From: Gyrodactylus bullatarudis
Lineage: Eukaryota; Platyhelminthes; Monogenea; Gyrodactylidea; Gyrodactylidae
Assembly: GCA_012064415.1 (NCBI GenBank)
Contig: SSNU01000226.1
Span: 297,936 to 361,935, forward strand
DNA length: 64,000 nt
Reading direction: 5' to 3'
Within the stretch, counting starts at the first letter, position 1; every line of letters begins with the position of its first letter. The notes under the pieces are model-generated. The model did not search any database and was not told where the DNA came from. It was given only the letters and a program-made list of their open reading frames with translations. A program made the position numbers and the translations under genes. Positions 13,401 to 25,100 of the stretch are shown here, in pieces.

Positions 13401-14280
13401 TAGATGAACAATAATGAGTTGCTTAAGTCTTTCGGCCGATAGACCATAAAAACTATATCAAATACAAGAACTTTAATGCGAGTCATGAAAACAATTCTTT
13501 TGGATACGCTTGTTTTCTCTAAACCTTCCTCGTGAGTTTAGATCCAAACGAAAATACTTTTGATGAAGTTCGGCAATTCGTTCAAATTCTTTGGGACTTT
13601 AAGGTTTAATTGAATCTCTTTGGAATTCGTATTAACAGTTGGATTAATCTCAAGAAATAAACAGGATTAAAATATGCTTTAGGCTAAATGTATATACCAC
13701 AAGATGAAGGGAATCCAATTTTTCATCAAAGCAGATCTATCTCAAGGTGTAAAAGATGATTAACAATTTTTGAAGAAGAGAATGCATCTCCAGATCAAAA
13801 GAGATCACATTTTTAGTTGAAAATTATTTTTTCTCCTTTAGAAAATTCAAATCAATAAAATATAGATATCAGGAAAACTGTATTATTCTCACTTTTACTC
13901 ATATACACCATACTTTTGAGTTCATTAATCATATTTTTTTCGCAATGCCTACTCTATTTTTCCTGAGTTGGAAACTTTTAATGCGGTATGTGATTAGATA
14001 AATGTAATAACTAGGATTGTTTCAAATTAATCATTCATGCAAAAGTTGAGCAATCTATGTGTATAATAGAAGCTAATAAATCTCTCGATAATTATATAGA
14101 TATCGATGATGGTTGGATTCTTATTCATAGTCCGATGATTATAATTCTTTTCTGGTTAGACACATTGATCTCTGACATATAACACAACATAATAACTTGT
14201 ATCTGTCTGTTCTTTAGTGTGAAATCTAATAAAATGAACTGAGATTTAGAAATCAATAAAAATTGATAAATTTTAAGAGG
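10480..14280. other. No recognisable gene
   Basis: Several 60-68 codon frames exist (for example 11,383-11,586 and 12,206-12,412, plus) but none shows a known domain or a paired splice site set. A TTAACCCTTTCGA motif at 12,035 resembles the ends of the element at 21,738. Confidence 0.45.
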
Positions 14281-14289
14281 TGAATTCTT

Positions 14290-15015
14290 AGTTGTCTTGA
14301 ATTTCTAATGATTTGAGGCAGTTAAATGTAGATATTCGAGATTAGCATTAGACAAAGAATTTGTATCGGGCCGTGGTGAAGAAATGAAACTACTGTTTAC
14401 AAGAAAAAGTTAAACTTTTTAATTTTGGATCATTCCCCTTCGTGATAATCAATAAATTCGAATTTTTCGATTTCTAACTATAATGACAAATTTCTGCAGC
14501 CGAATTCTAAATCTTTTTCTAATGCTGATCTCGAATATCTTCAATTAACTTCTTCAAATCTTTGAAATCGATAAAAATAATTTTGGATTCGAAAATTGAA
14601 AAAAGTGGAAATTTGGTGCATATTATGGATAAATTTTTGTGAATTGTCTGAATGATTTTCCTATCTAAATGTATTGAAAGTCAAAAAACCAATTATTTTA
14701 GAATTTTTGAAATCTATAAATAATCAATTTTAGAATAAATTTTTGTTGTTGAAAGCTAATAAATTGTTCAAGCCAACCATGTAGATCAGATATTTTCTTG
14801 AATCAATCAAAAATACCATGGATTGCTGGAGAAATGTACACACTACTTGAAAATAGTGGGATTTATTTTCGTGAAAAATGAACTGCATATTAGAAATTTG
14901 GTCAGAGTGAATTTTTTCAGATTTTTTTAACGCATTGGCAACTATTTGAAAAATAAATTTTTTCCTGCCTTTCCGGAGAAGAATGATTCCTTAAGTAAGA
15001 AATATTGAGCTTTTT
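14290..15015. repeat. Degenerate MITE family A copy
   Basis: The centre is recognisable: TTTGAGGCAGTTAAATGTAG near 14,313 pairs with ATTAACTTCTTCAAATC near 14,560, and the right-arm segment ATAAATTTTTTCCTGCCTTT lies near 14,954. Outer arms are eroded. Confidence 0.5.
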
Positions 15016-15059
15016 TATCTGATTGGCTCTCGTTTTGTACATGGGTTGGGAAGGGTTTG

Positions 15060-15400
15060 TATATTATCTTGTCGTGCTCACGACAAACTGCACCAATCAT
15101 ATCCGCACGCACCCGCCGGTGTGGCGCACTGGGTACAGACGCTAACACAACCTCTCCGACACGCTGCGAGATCAAAATCAGCCACACACTCTCGCTTATC
15201 ATCCGCTTTTCAATATAACTCATCTATACCTCCCATCCTCCGGTCGATCACTCAACTCAGATTGTTCTATCAGATCCTGCAATCATAACAAACATAGCTC
15301 ACTACAGCGCAATACTGAACTCGCTGCTATCGCAAATGCCTCGTTCGTTACTGACAACATGCAGAATCCAGAACCATATCCCTTCAATCTCTTCTTTCAC
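15060..15400 (+). repeat. GC-rich island, probable tRNA-derived SINE
   Basis: This stretch is clearly richer in G and C, with many CpG, than its AT-rich surroundings. A SINE-like A box (TGGCGCACTGGG, 15,122-15,133) is followed about 37 nt later by GATCAAAATC (15,170-15,179), close to the pol III B box GWTCRANNC; the spacing suits a tRNA-derived promoter. Upstream sits a perfect hairpin TTGTCGTG-CT-CACGACAA (15,069-15,086). The body to about 15,400 has no known domain. Alternatives are a promoter/first-exon island or recently acquired DNA. Confidence 0.45.
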
Positions 15401-18190
15401 AGTTTATGACTCATGAATCATGAGTGTAGATATCTTTAGGTCTATCATCCACCTTTTGGTGGGTTTATAGAAGACACAAAACCACATCTTACTAGAGATA
15501 ATTTTTTAATGATCTTATAAGAATTAATAGCCATTTTCTTGCCTTGATTAATAATAATGACCGTTACGTATTGTTTTTTCTATTATTTCGTTCAAATATT
15601 GTTTTTTCATCAAAAGATTATTATAAAAGCATAAAAATTAAGAAATCATTAGAAAAATTTGAATAGATTTCGTTCAGGAAATTTTATGAGAATTTTTCCT
15701 GACTTTATGCAGAAGAAATATTTTCTTGTTCTCAATGTACCGTTGTGTGTTTTCTCGATGAAATAATTGGATAAATGTACATATTATTATTATCATAGAT
15801 TGGGCTGTGTGAGTGTAGAGATCACATAAATCAATCATTTTCTCTTGGTAAAAAAGAGAAGAAAATAAAATTATGAATACATAATATTCGTATGACCTTG
15901 GTAGATCTCCCTCGGTTATTCATCAAGAAATTTGCTACATTCACAAGTGAGTAGTAGTAGAAATACTTTTATTTCGGGTGATCTGAAATTTAGCAACTAC
16001 AACGTAGATCATAATTTATACTAGCTCTCTTTTATTTCGAATCTAATTCCTTAGTCCTCTATTGATGAAATATCCACCAGATAATTTGTGGATTTTTCTT
16101 CAAACAAGATGTTATCAATGCTTTTCGTTCAACATTAGATGAGAAAAGAAAGATTATTAATCATTTCTAAAGCATTTTATTTTAGGGTAAATTTATTAAA
16201 ATATTAATTTTATAATGTTAAATTTTTCAATCTATTATCTGGATGATAGAAAATATACTTCTCATTCCCCCCCCCTCATAACAGCTGAAGCGAAAGTGCA
16301 TTTGGATCTTGGCAAAAAAAGAATAATTTCTTCAACTACACAATACCCCCTTCATAAATCATAATTAGAATAATTTTTGAAGTATTTTTAGATAAACGAG
16401 GATATTATCTAAAGTGACTTAAATTTTCGGTCGTTAAGTTGGCAATATTTTCTAATTCTTTCGCCTTCTTCTCCTCTAAATAGATTTTTAAACTCTAATA
16501 TTATTACTTTCAAGAAGTCAACGAAAAGTCCGAGGCTTTTGATAGAAATATTTGATATTCTAGCTTCTTTCATATTTTCATAACTAAAAATTGTGAATTG
16601 TAACCAGTACATGAATAGGTTGTGTACCATGTATTTTATACATCCTTCAAATTCTAGCAATCGATAAATTACAAAATCCATCTCTATTGTACAGTTTCAA
16701 CGGTTAAATCTGAGAACAGCTGCCTTCTCTTTTTTCTCTCCAAATTTACTTGGAATCGTCTTGGTCATTTTATTATAGATGACTATGAAAACTCACCACA
16801 AGGGATTTTATTTCATTTCATCGATATCAAAAGCCCTCAGATAAATTATTGCGAATTTTCTATTGATTTTTCATTTCAATCTAAAAGCAAAATTGAAATT
16901 ATTAATTCCAGATATTCCAAATATGTATTCAGACATTTTTAGAAGTTTAGTTTAAATTTTATTAAAATTTGAGGACTATTTTTTATTTAGTCTTAGTCTT
17001 ATGCAGCTTTCCGATCAGAACTTTAGGAATATTGAATTTCATTGAAACAAAATTACAGTGTAGAAGTTTACAGAATGTAAGGACTGAAATTCCTTGTTGA
17101 AAAGCATATTACATTTACTCAAATTTTTAACATTTCCAAAAAAAACATGAAAAATTTTGCATTCAAATTTTGTAATCTGATATATTTGCTCCAAATGTTA
17201 TTTTTTCTAGATTTATACAAACAATCATAAAAATTATCTACTTCATTTGTAAAAAACATGTTATATTCAATGTTTTAACCATGTCCAGCTTCTCATAATG
17301 AATCTGATTAACAAATAGAGACAAATCAGATAAGAGAAAAATTTATAAGAGGTGATAATTTATTAGTACATAAGGATTAACTCTTTTTTATTTCCCATTA
17401 TCAAGATTAATACAAGAGGAAAGAGAGGAACAAAGCAAAATAGCACTAAAAACTGAGGAAGGGAGCTTCTGTATCTTCATTCGATTCATCACTGACTAAT
17501 AAAATAAACCCATTTGTTTTCTTTCAAATGAATTCAGGGAATGAGGGAGCTATGTATTATTTCTATGTAACCCTCACATTGACATGTTCCTTCAATCATT
17601 ACACTACCATAGATTGAAACGTTTGATTAGAATTCGAGAGGCACACGAATTATTCTTATTGCAGATGGTTAGAAGGGTCCCATAAAAAAATAAATTCCAT
17701 TAATGAGAAGAGAAAAAAGTAGGTTTGACATTACCTGACTCTCTTTGAATAAATGAAATGTACAGGGAGGCTCTCTCACATCGGTAAAATGAGAGGCGTG
17801 TGAATTTTCCTACCATTGTAAGTAAACACAATGAGTGGATTCCTTAAATTGGTTCAGTCGTTTTCAAATTAAAGACAATTGATCTGATTTATGTATTCGG
17901 AAGTAATAATAAATAATCTTTTTCACACACAAAGGTTTGCGGAAACAGTAAAAGTCACGAATTAAAGACGTTTTATGATAGGATTGTACATACCTTTGTG
18001 GAATTTTTATTCAAGTCTATAAAATAATATAAACGTTATGATTTTTTAAGTGAATATTCTATAGTTTCAGGCTCTTAACTTTCAATTCTGAATTATTCTG
18101 AAGTATTCTATAAAAATTTTTTGCATCTATAGATATGTCTGGAAGACTCTGAACTTGAGAAATGAATATTTTATTAAAGCTAGTTATGAC
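15401..18190. other. No recognisable gene
   Basis: AT-rich; a 90-codon minus-strand frame at 16,409-16,681 has no recognised domain or supporting splice sites. Confidence 0.45.
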
Positions 18191-18199
18191 ACGAAGAGA

Positions 18200-18540
18200 A
18201 ATCTGAATATTTTTCTGCGGATAGTCAGGAACAAAAAAATTTATTTCTTGGATCCCATTATAAAATGAGTCAATATAAAAAAAAAGAGATTTTAAAGAAG
18301 TTCAATCTGAGAAAAATTAGGCCATCATTGGAATTTCTGAATTGACCCAAAACTTTTTCAACGTTTGAGCTCGTTGTCTTGATTTCGAAGATTTGAAAAT
18401 GCATGAAGAAATTCATCATTAATGTGGGAAATCAAACCATTTTTTGATTATCACGAAGGAAAATGATCCAAAATTACGAAGTCTAACTATTTCTTGGAGA
18501 GAGCCTGTTTTTCTCAACTATTTCATTCCAACTACCTCTC
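18200..18540. repeat. Degenerate left half of MITE family A
   Basis: AGTCAGGAACAAAAAAATTT, TCCCATTATAAAATGAG and the AAATCAAACCATTT...ATTATCACGAAGGAAAATGA segments follow family A order (compare 4,085-4,410). Confidence 0.5.
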
Positions 18541-19365
18541 ATCTTCATTTCAACAAACTTCATATCTCAATTTTAATCAAATAGTAACTAATTTTAGTCC
18601 AAAAGAAATCTTTCCTCTTCAAATGATCATTATTCTACTAGGTATTTAGTTCAAGAAGCAATAAGTCTTATTGGTACCTAAGACGCAGAGTATATTGATT
18701 GTATATGAGTTTCTTCAGAAAACAAACTATCAGATACTTTTAAGAAGAGAGATTTTCGAGCTATTACATGTTTTGATATCCAGTGTTAATATTATTTCAT
18801 TAGAAATGTCAAGCATCTATTTCATCACAAGTCGAGATTTTCATGAGTTTTATTTAGATTTCAGCTTTCTCAGAATTTCGAACAAAAATCTTATTTCCAT
18901 TGACTATAATCATAAATAAATCTATTGAATAGCAACCAAATATCAACTTTTTCATTAGTGTAATCCATCAGAAACCTAGATACTAAACAATGTATAGTGT
19001 ACATATTACTCATGGTGAAACAAATGTTGTAGAATGTGTCCTTGAAACTGGTTGAAAAAAGAAAAATAATAAAACAATAAGCTCAACAACGAAACTACAA
19101 ATTGCTTTTATTCTGAACAACAGTTAACCATTACTTTAACAGGTCATGTAACTCTATTTTCGTTTATAGAACGAGAAAATAACAACTCTTGGAAAACATT
19201 GTCAAAAAACTATCATTTCAACAGCATGTTTTCATCATACTCAAATCAATGAATCAATACTTACTTTTGATACTTTTTGTACCATGACCTAAATTTAATA
19301 TATGAGCAATGCTTTTAATTCGAAGCAACATTCGATAGAAGTCTGTTTGTAAAACAGGTAACTTT
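18541..19365. other. No recognisable gene
   Basis: An 82-codon plus-strand frame (18,671-18,919) begins at a non-ATG codon and shows nothing recognisable; otherwise featureless. Confidence 0.45.
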
Positions 19366-19369
19366 TTGA

Positions 19370-19790
19370 GAAATTTAAAAAATGTCCTAATTTTACATTT
19401 TTCAACGATTTAAGACAATTAAAGCAACTAATTACTGATACTTGGGATTATCATTAGACTTGAAAATGGCCAAAAAAGTCCAGGTAAATTTTTCATTAAT
19501 GTTGGAAATCGAACAATCGAAATTTTCTAATAACACAAAAGAAAATTACCCAAGTTTAACATTTCTGTGATCTTCATTGATCAAATTTGAATCATATGTC
19601 TAATTTTGAAGATCTTTTCTAAAAATATTAGCTCAAAAGTTATAAAGTAAAAATTTTACGTATTCAAAAATTTGCCTAATTTTGGCAAATCTAACTTTTA
19701 TATTTTATATTCATTATGGAATTCAACTGTATTTGTGAGAATACTAAATTCTTATCTTAATATCAACTTAAGGTTCGTCCTGAATAATTT
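19370..19790. repeat. Degenerate MITE family A copy
   Basis: The segments TCAACGATTTAAGACAATTA, GTTGGAAATCGAACAATCG and the ATACTAAATTCTTATCTTAA end match family A order with heavy divergence. Confidence 0.4.
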
Positions 19791-20239
19791 CCGGAATTGT
19801 GTCAAATCGTTGAAATTGATTAACCTCATAAATTAATCAATTTAAAAAATAAATTTTAAACTCATATCTTTAAAACTTGGAAATTATTTACAGTTATACT
19901 GCTTTCAGATCATATCATCAATAACAATTTCTAAAAGGGAAAATAGATCATTGAAAAACGTTTCTTCCGATCAAAGAAGTAATTTAGTAGACCTATTTTA
20001 CTTTGCATTTTGTTTAAATTTCATTCTGGCAAATTTCCTGATACGCAATAGGACGAACCTTAGTATGAACTAGTTCTAGAATGAATTGTAGTAAAAAGTA
20101 AAATAATTTTTTCAAATTGAAGTCAAAAAATTAATAAACTTAATGATCGAAAAAGGCTTAACTAAAATTGTGTGTGAAAAGTAAGACACCATGATTAAAG
20201 AAACAAGCCTTTTGAATAAAATAAAATCTCATTACTTGA

Positions 20240-20320
20240 GATAATTCCCATTTTTACTAGGGATTACCGTCTATTCCCTGATTTCCCATTTTCACGGTAA
20301 TAGATATAATGTTATTTAAG
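20240..20320. repeat. Copy of the repeat at the window start
   Basis: GATTACC followed by CTGATTTCCCATTTTCACGG and TAATAGATATA parallels positions 61-130. Confidence 0.35.
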
Positions 20321-20329
20321 AGAGGAATA

Positions 20330-21735
20330 TTGATTTCATCGTTCTTGACCGTTTAAAATGTTATCTGAGATTCAGAAGTTGACTGGACGGTTTCTCCATA
20401 TTGGATCCGAAAACAAGTATTCAGGATTAATTTCTTTCGTACTCAAACTGAATTAATTCTCTAACCAAAGGATTTTTATTCCCTTGATAACGCAGTTTAT
20501 TTATTTATATTAATCAGATAGATATCATATCATGATTATACAGATCATCTTCTTAATTTTTAATGATCAACATAAAATTTCTACTTTCCAGAATCATCCG
20601 AATTCCGCAAGTAATAAAATCAAAGATAAACAATAATTCAATAGAGTCATTTGAACAGTATTTATCTACAAAGGTATTTATAAGATTGCCATCTGATCTT
20701 ATTTTGAAATCAACAGAAATTATGAATCTCGAGTTCAAAAAAAAGGAAAATTATTTCCATGAGAACATAAATACCGAAAAAAATCGACGAGTTACGATGC
20801 TTTCAATGTTCTGAAATTAGTCTTCTAATAAAAGAATCTTAATTTCTTAACAAGAGGCAAAATTCCAATTGATTAAATTTAATTGAATAATTACCCTTGA
20901 TAAAACGATTTTTTTAATTCATTAAAACAAAATGAATGATTTTTAAAATAGGTTTAGAAAAAAAAACCTTTTGCCTCGCGCAATTTTGGAGACTGAAAAA
21001 AACTAACCTCCAAAAGAAATCATAATACAAAAAAATCTATTAGTACATCAATTAAGCAATGAATAGGAAATGTTGTGAATGAAAAATACTCCCATTCTGC
21101 AAGAAAAATAACAAAAGAATCAACCATGACTATTGACTAGAGTAATACAGGAGAAAAGCTCTCTGGAAATTATTTTTTTTATCTGTAATTGTTTTTAATT
21201 TTTTTTGAAAATACATAAAAACAATCCATCTTTTATGACCAATTCAATATACACCGTATACAATACAATAGTGATTGCAGTGATATTGAATTCAGGATTA
21301 TTGTAATGTCCATTTTCTATACATTTAAAAGAACATTTCTGAAAAAAAATACGAGGAGAATCTTATCCACTCTTTGTAACTGAATTTATACTTATCAAAT
21401 TATATTCCTATTTAACATAATAAATAAAGATGTATCAATTGGTAAAAGTTTGTTTTTAACCGTTGGAAAATATTCTACTTGTAAGTAGATAAGCATTGGG
21501 ATGTAGTTGCATGATGATGTATTAACGTGACCAGAAAATCAATTCCTTCTCGAGCATGCATGAACTTTTAAGATTTTTTTTATCGGACATATTTAATGAG
21601 AAATTCTTCGAGATTATACAATTCGTGATGGAAAACCTTCACTTCTTCAAACGTATCTTGATAAATCAATAATAAGTTAAAAAGAGGGGCTAACAGAATT
21701 CAACATTTTTCTTCATTCGAAATAATTTTTTTACC
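20330..21735. other. No firm gene
   Basis: The 83-codon plus frame at 20,563-20,814 starts with ATG and is rich in I, K, N and S; it has no domain I recognise, and a similar-sized frame lies antisense to it. Probably chance. Confidence 0.4.
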
Positions 21736-21737
21736 CT

Positions 21738-22175
21738 TTAACCCTTTCGAACTGATTGTTTACTGTAGAATACAAATTTTAGTGTAAACCCCCCGCCCTT
21801 GGTCCTGAAAGGGTTAAGACCCAGCGGTTCATACATGCTACAGGTTAATAATTTTGCAATAGAAAAGGAAGTTTTACTACAAGAAATGTGATTTGAGATT
21901 ATGCTTTGAATCTAACCGAAATTGTTTCGAATCATTTCATAAAAAATAAATATATTTTATATATATATATTTTCATGATCCATCAAACTCATTCTATTAG
22001 TCGCTTACAAGTAGGTATAATTAACGAAGTTCCACTGTCCCATATACGGTACATCTCATATCTTCTAAGCTAGCAATGCTACAATGAAAAAACAGCATCA
22101 TAATCGCAGTGTTTTATTCAGTAACTCATGTTAATTTTCCCATGAAAAAATTTTTTCCGGGTCTTAAAGGGTTAA
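21738..22175. mobile_element. TTAA-flanked MITE-like ends (piggyBac type)
   Basis: TTAACCCTTTC (21,738-21,748) is matched by GAAAGGGTTAA (21,807-21,817), an 80-bp unit, and by a second AAAGGGTTAA at 22,166-22,175. TTAA plus CCCTTT-type ends are characteristic of piggyBac-derived MITEs. Whether the true element is the 80-bp or the 438-bp unit is not clear. Confidence 0.4.
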
Positions 22176-22179
22176 TACT

Positions 22180-25100
22180 AAATTCAGAGCTTTCTCGTCC
22201 ATTTACCAATAAAGGTAATTATTTACAAGCCATTAATTAGCCACTGAAGCAAACTACTTTGATCAGTATCTGCCAGAAGAATAGTGAAAATTCTAAGTCA
22301 TTAACTAATGTGCTGGAAAAATAACCAAGAAAAAAACCCTAAAAGACACAGGAAATAGCAGTCCAAAACATGAAAAACTCAGGATGTTTCGAAGAAAGAA
22401 AGGTGCTTGAGAATAAACTTAAACCTCACTTGAGAAAAATCAAATTTCTAACACAAAGGTTAAGGAAAAATTAGAGAATTGTGATTATTTGAAAACTATA
22501 AGGCTGGCATTGGACAAGGATTATTAGGAATTAACGCTCTACATGATTGATTAAAGGACCACAGTTAGAAGTAAATTAATAAATTCTAATTTTCAAATTG
22601 TATCATCTTTCAATCAACTTACTAGCATTCATTCCTAGACTCAATGAAATTATTTCTAGGCCTCCCATTGATATATCTTATTGAAATTGTAAATCTACTC
22701 TTGCTTATTTCCATAAAAACAACATGAGATGTATTCATTTCATTACTTTTATCTATCCACGAGTGTAATTATTATTTAGATGCAAAATTAGACAAAAAAT
22801 TTTCAGTAATAATCCATTTTTTTCAAAACACACATGTATTAGTGAAAGAAAAATATTATTTTTCCCCCTAACACTTTTCTATTTATTTGTTGCTTCGAAT
22901 AGATTCTTTACGTTCCGAAATTTCTGTTTTCGAAAATTGAATATTAAAATTTTGATTTTCTGATATGCATAAATCTCATTTTTTCCAAATTGACAGGAAT
23001 TTTTCAGAGTGTATTCAGAATATATTAATTTGACGTGAGAATCTGAATTAAAACGATGTCCAATAATTAAAATTTTACATTTCTCATTCATTGAAAAATA
23101 TGAAATTTGCCTATCAGAATTAAATTTGAAACACAAGGCTCCCTAGAAATTTTTTCTTATTTTCAATCAAAGGAAAGTAAAAACACCAAAAGTTAAAAAT
23201 TATGTCTTACCCCAATATGTGTATTAGTATATCCATTATATAACAAGGAAAAAAGTATTTTAGTCAAGAAAGGAATAAAACAAAAGTCTTTTTTGTCTTA
23301 GTTTTAGTGTTAATTGAAGAAAATTTTCCTAACTAAAGAAATGAATACCCAATTTTTCTCTGGTATATTCTGGACATTGACGATGTTTTGTGTGTACAAA
23401 AACACCATGGTTTTTTTCCATTCTGTAAATGCATTTAGTCATCATTATGCAAAATGAATGAATAAGGGGAGACCAGAAACGATTAATTAGACTATTTCTT
23501 TCATCATTTCTGCTAATCAACAACATTCATCCTCATTACTATTGAGAAAAATTAAAGCAATTTCTTTCCACATGAAAAAAGGAATGGTTAAAAAAGGATG
23601 CTGCATTGGCCTATGTGTGTAAGATAGAAGATACACAAACATAGACAGATGTGTAGTAAGAGAGGGGTAAGTAAGAAGAGTAAGAGAAGACAGACAGACA
23701 ATGAAATTACGCTTTAGAAATTCATTCCTCATATAATCACACGTTCAGACACATACATTTAAGTATTCAGTGGTATGATTCATTGAAAATAGCCAATAGT
23801 AATAAAGGACCAATGAGAATTGTTTATTTATTTTTTATATCACATCTACCAATGATGTCTCAAATTTAATTTTTCTAACTTACTACATACATACTTGATT
23901 GTAAAGATTGAATTCATTCATTAAAAGGAACATTCATTGAACTCAATTCATAAGAAATCCATTTATTTCACATTTTTTTATATCGGAAGAATTATTACAA
24001 ATAACCATTGGAATTATTTTACATTGAAAGAACTGTAAGTTCCTATTTTGTTTTTCACTGATGACACGTTTTAAAAATTAATCACGTTGAAATATTTGAA
24101 AGCATCCTCACATGATATTTTTGAATAAAAATCTACTTTTAAATAAGAAAAAAATAAATATTTTCAAGTTACTTAACAAGATTTTGTTTTTTTTGTGAAT
24201 TAATAAGGTTTTTATCTGGTGATAAATAAAATCAATATATAATGTATTATTTTAACTCAAAAACTACTCAAGCAGATTGACAAGTCGAGAGTAGCTTTTT
24301 TCTGTTATCTGATCTCCAAATTCGCTATTCTTGCCTAGATATAGACACGTTTGCCACTTGGTTTTTATTCATTCATCAATAAGCCTTATTGATACATTTT
24401 CACATGTAAGCATGGATGAATCATCTTGAATAAGAACTAAAAAGTTACATGAAAAAAAACTTTGGTTTTTGTTATCTTTTAACATTATCATTCATCTGTC
24501 TAAAGTATACTCCCCTTTAAAGAGGAAGTGAAAGGTGTAAAAAGAAGGAGCCAGTCAGCTTGTTGCTGAATATTTCTTGTCTTCACTCTTTAGCATTTTT
24601 TCCCTGAATCCCAATGATTTTATTGATTTATTAAGGTTGTTAGGTAAGAAATTTATTAAATTTCTTCCATTGTCTTTTCTCAGCCTCTAACTTTCCTTTT
24701 CTTTATCTTTTCTATTGTATAATTTGTCTATTGTCTCTTGGTTTAAAAGATTCAATTGTTTTAACTTTTTTTTAGATCCATTGAAAAAGGTTTAATTGAT
24801 CAGTATAATCTATGGATTACTTAAATCTCATTATTTTTTTACCTTATCAAACGTCGAATGGAAAGATGTTGAGTGTATTACAGCATGAGAATATTTTCAT
24901 GACAAAGTTTTCTTCGTCAACTTTTTCCTTGATTTCAGCATTCATGACTAAAATGACTACTGCTATATTTCTATTTGTTCACTGTTATAACCAAAGGTGG
25001 AACGATAGTATTTCTTATTCGTCTTACAATCCAAAGTATTTACAAATTTATGATTCATATATCATTCAATTCCCAATGCACACACAGTATAGTTTGTTAT

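Noticed and set aside
14942..15288. Opposed 80-93 codon frames across the GC-rich island
   Set aside because: They run through SINE-like and MITE sequence and match nothing; open frames here follow from low stop density in GC-rich DNA.
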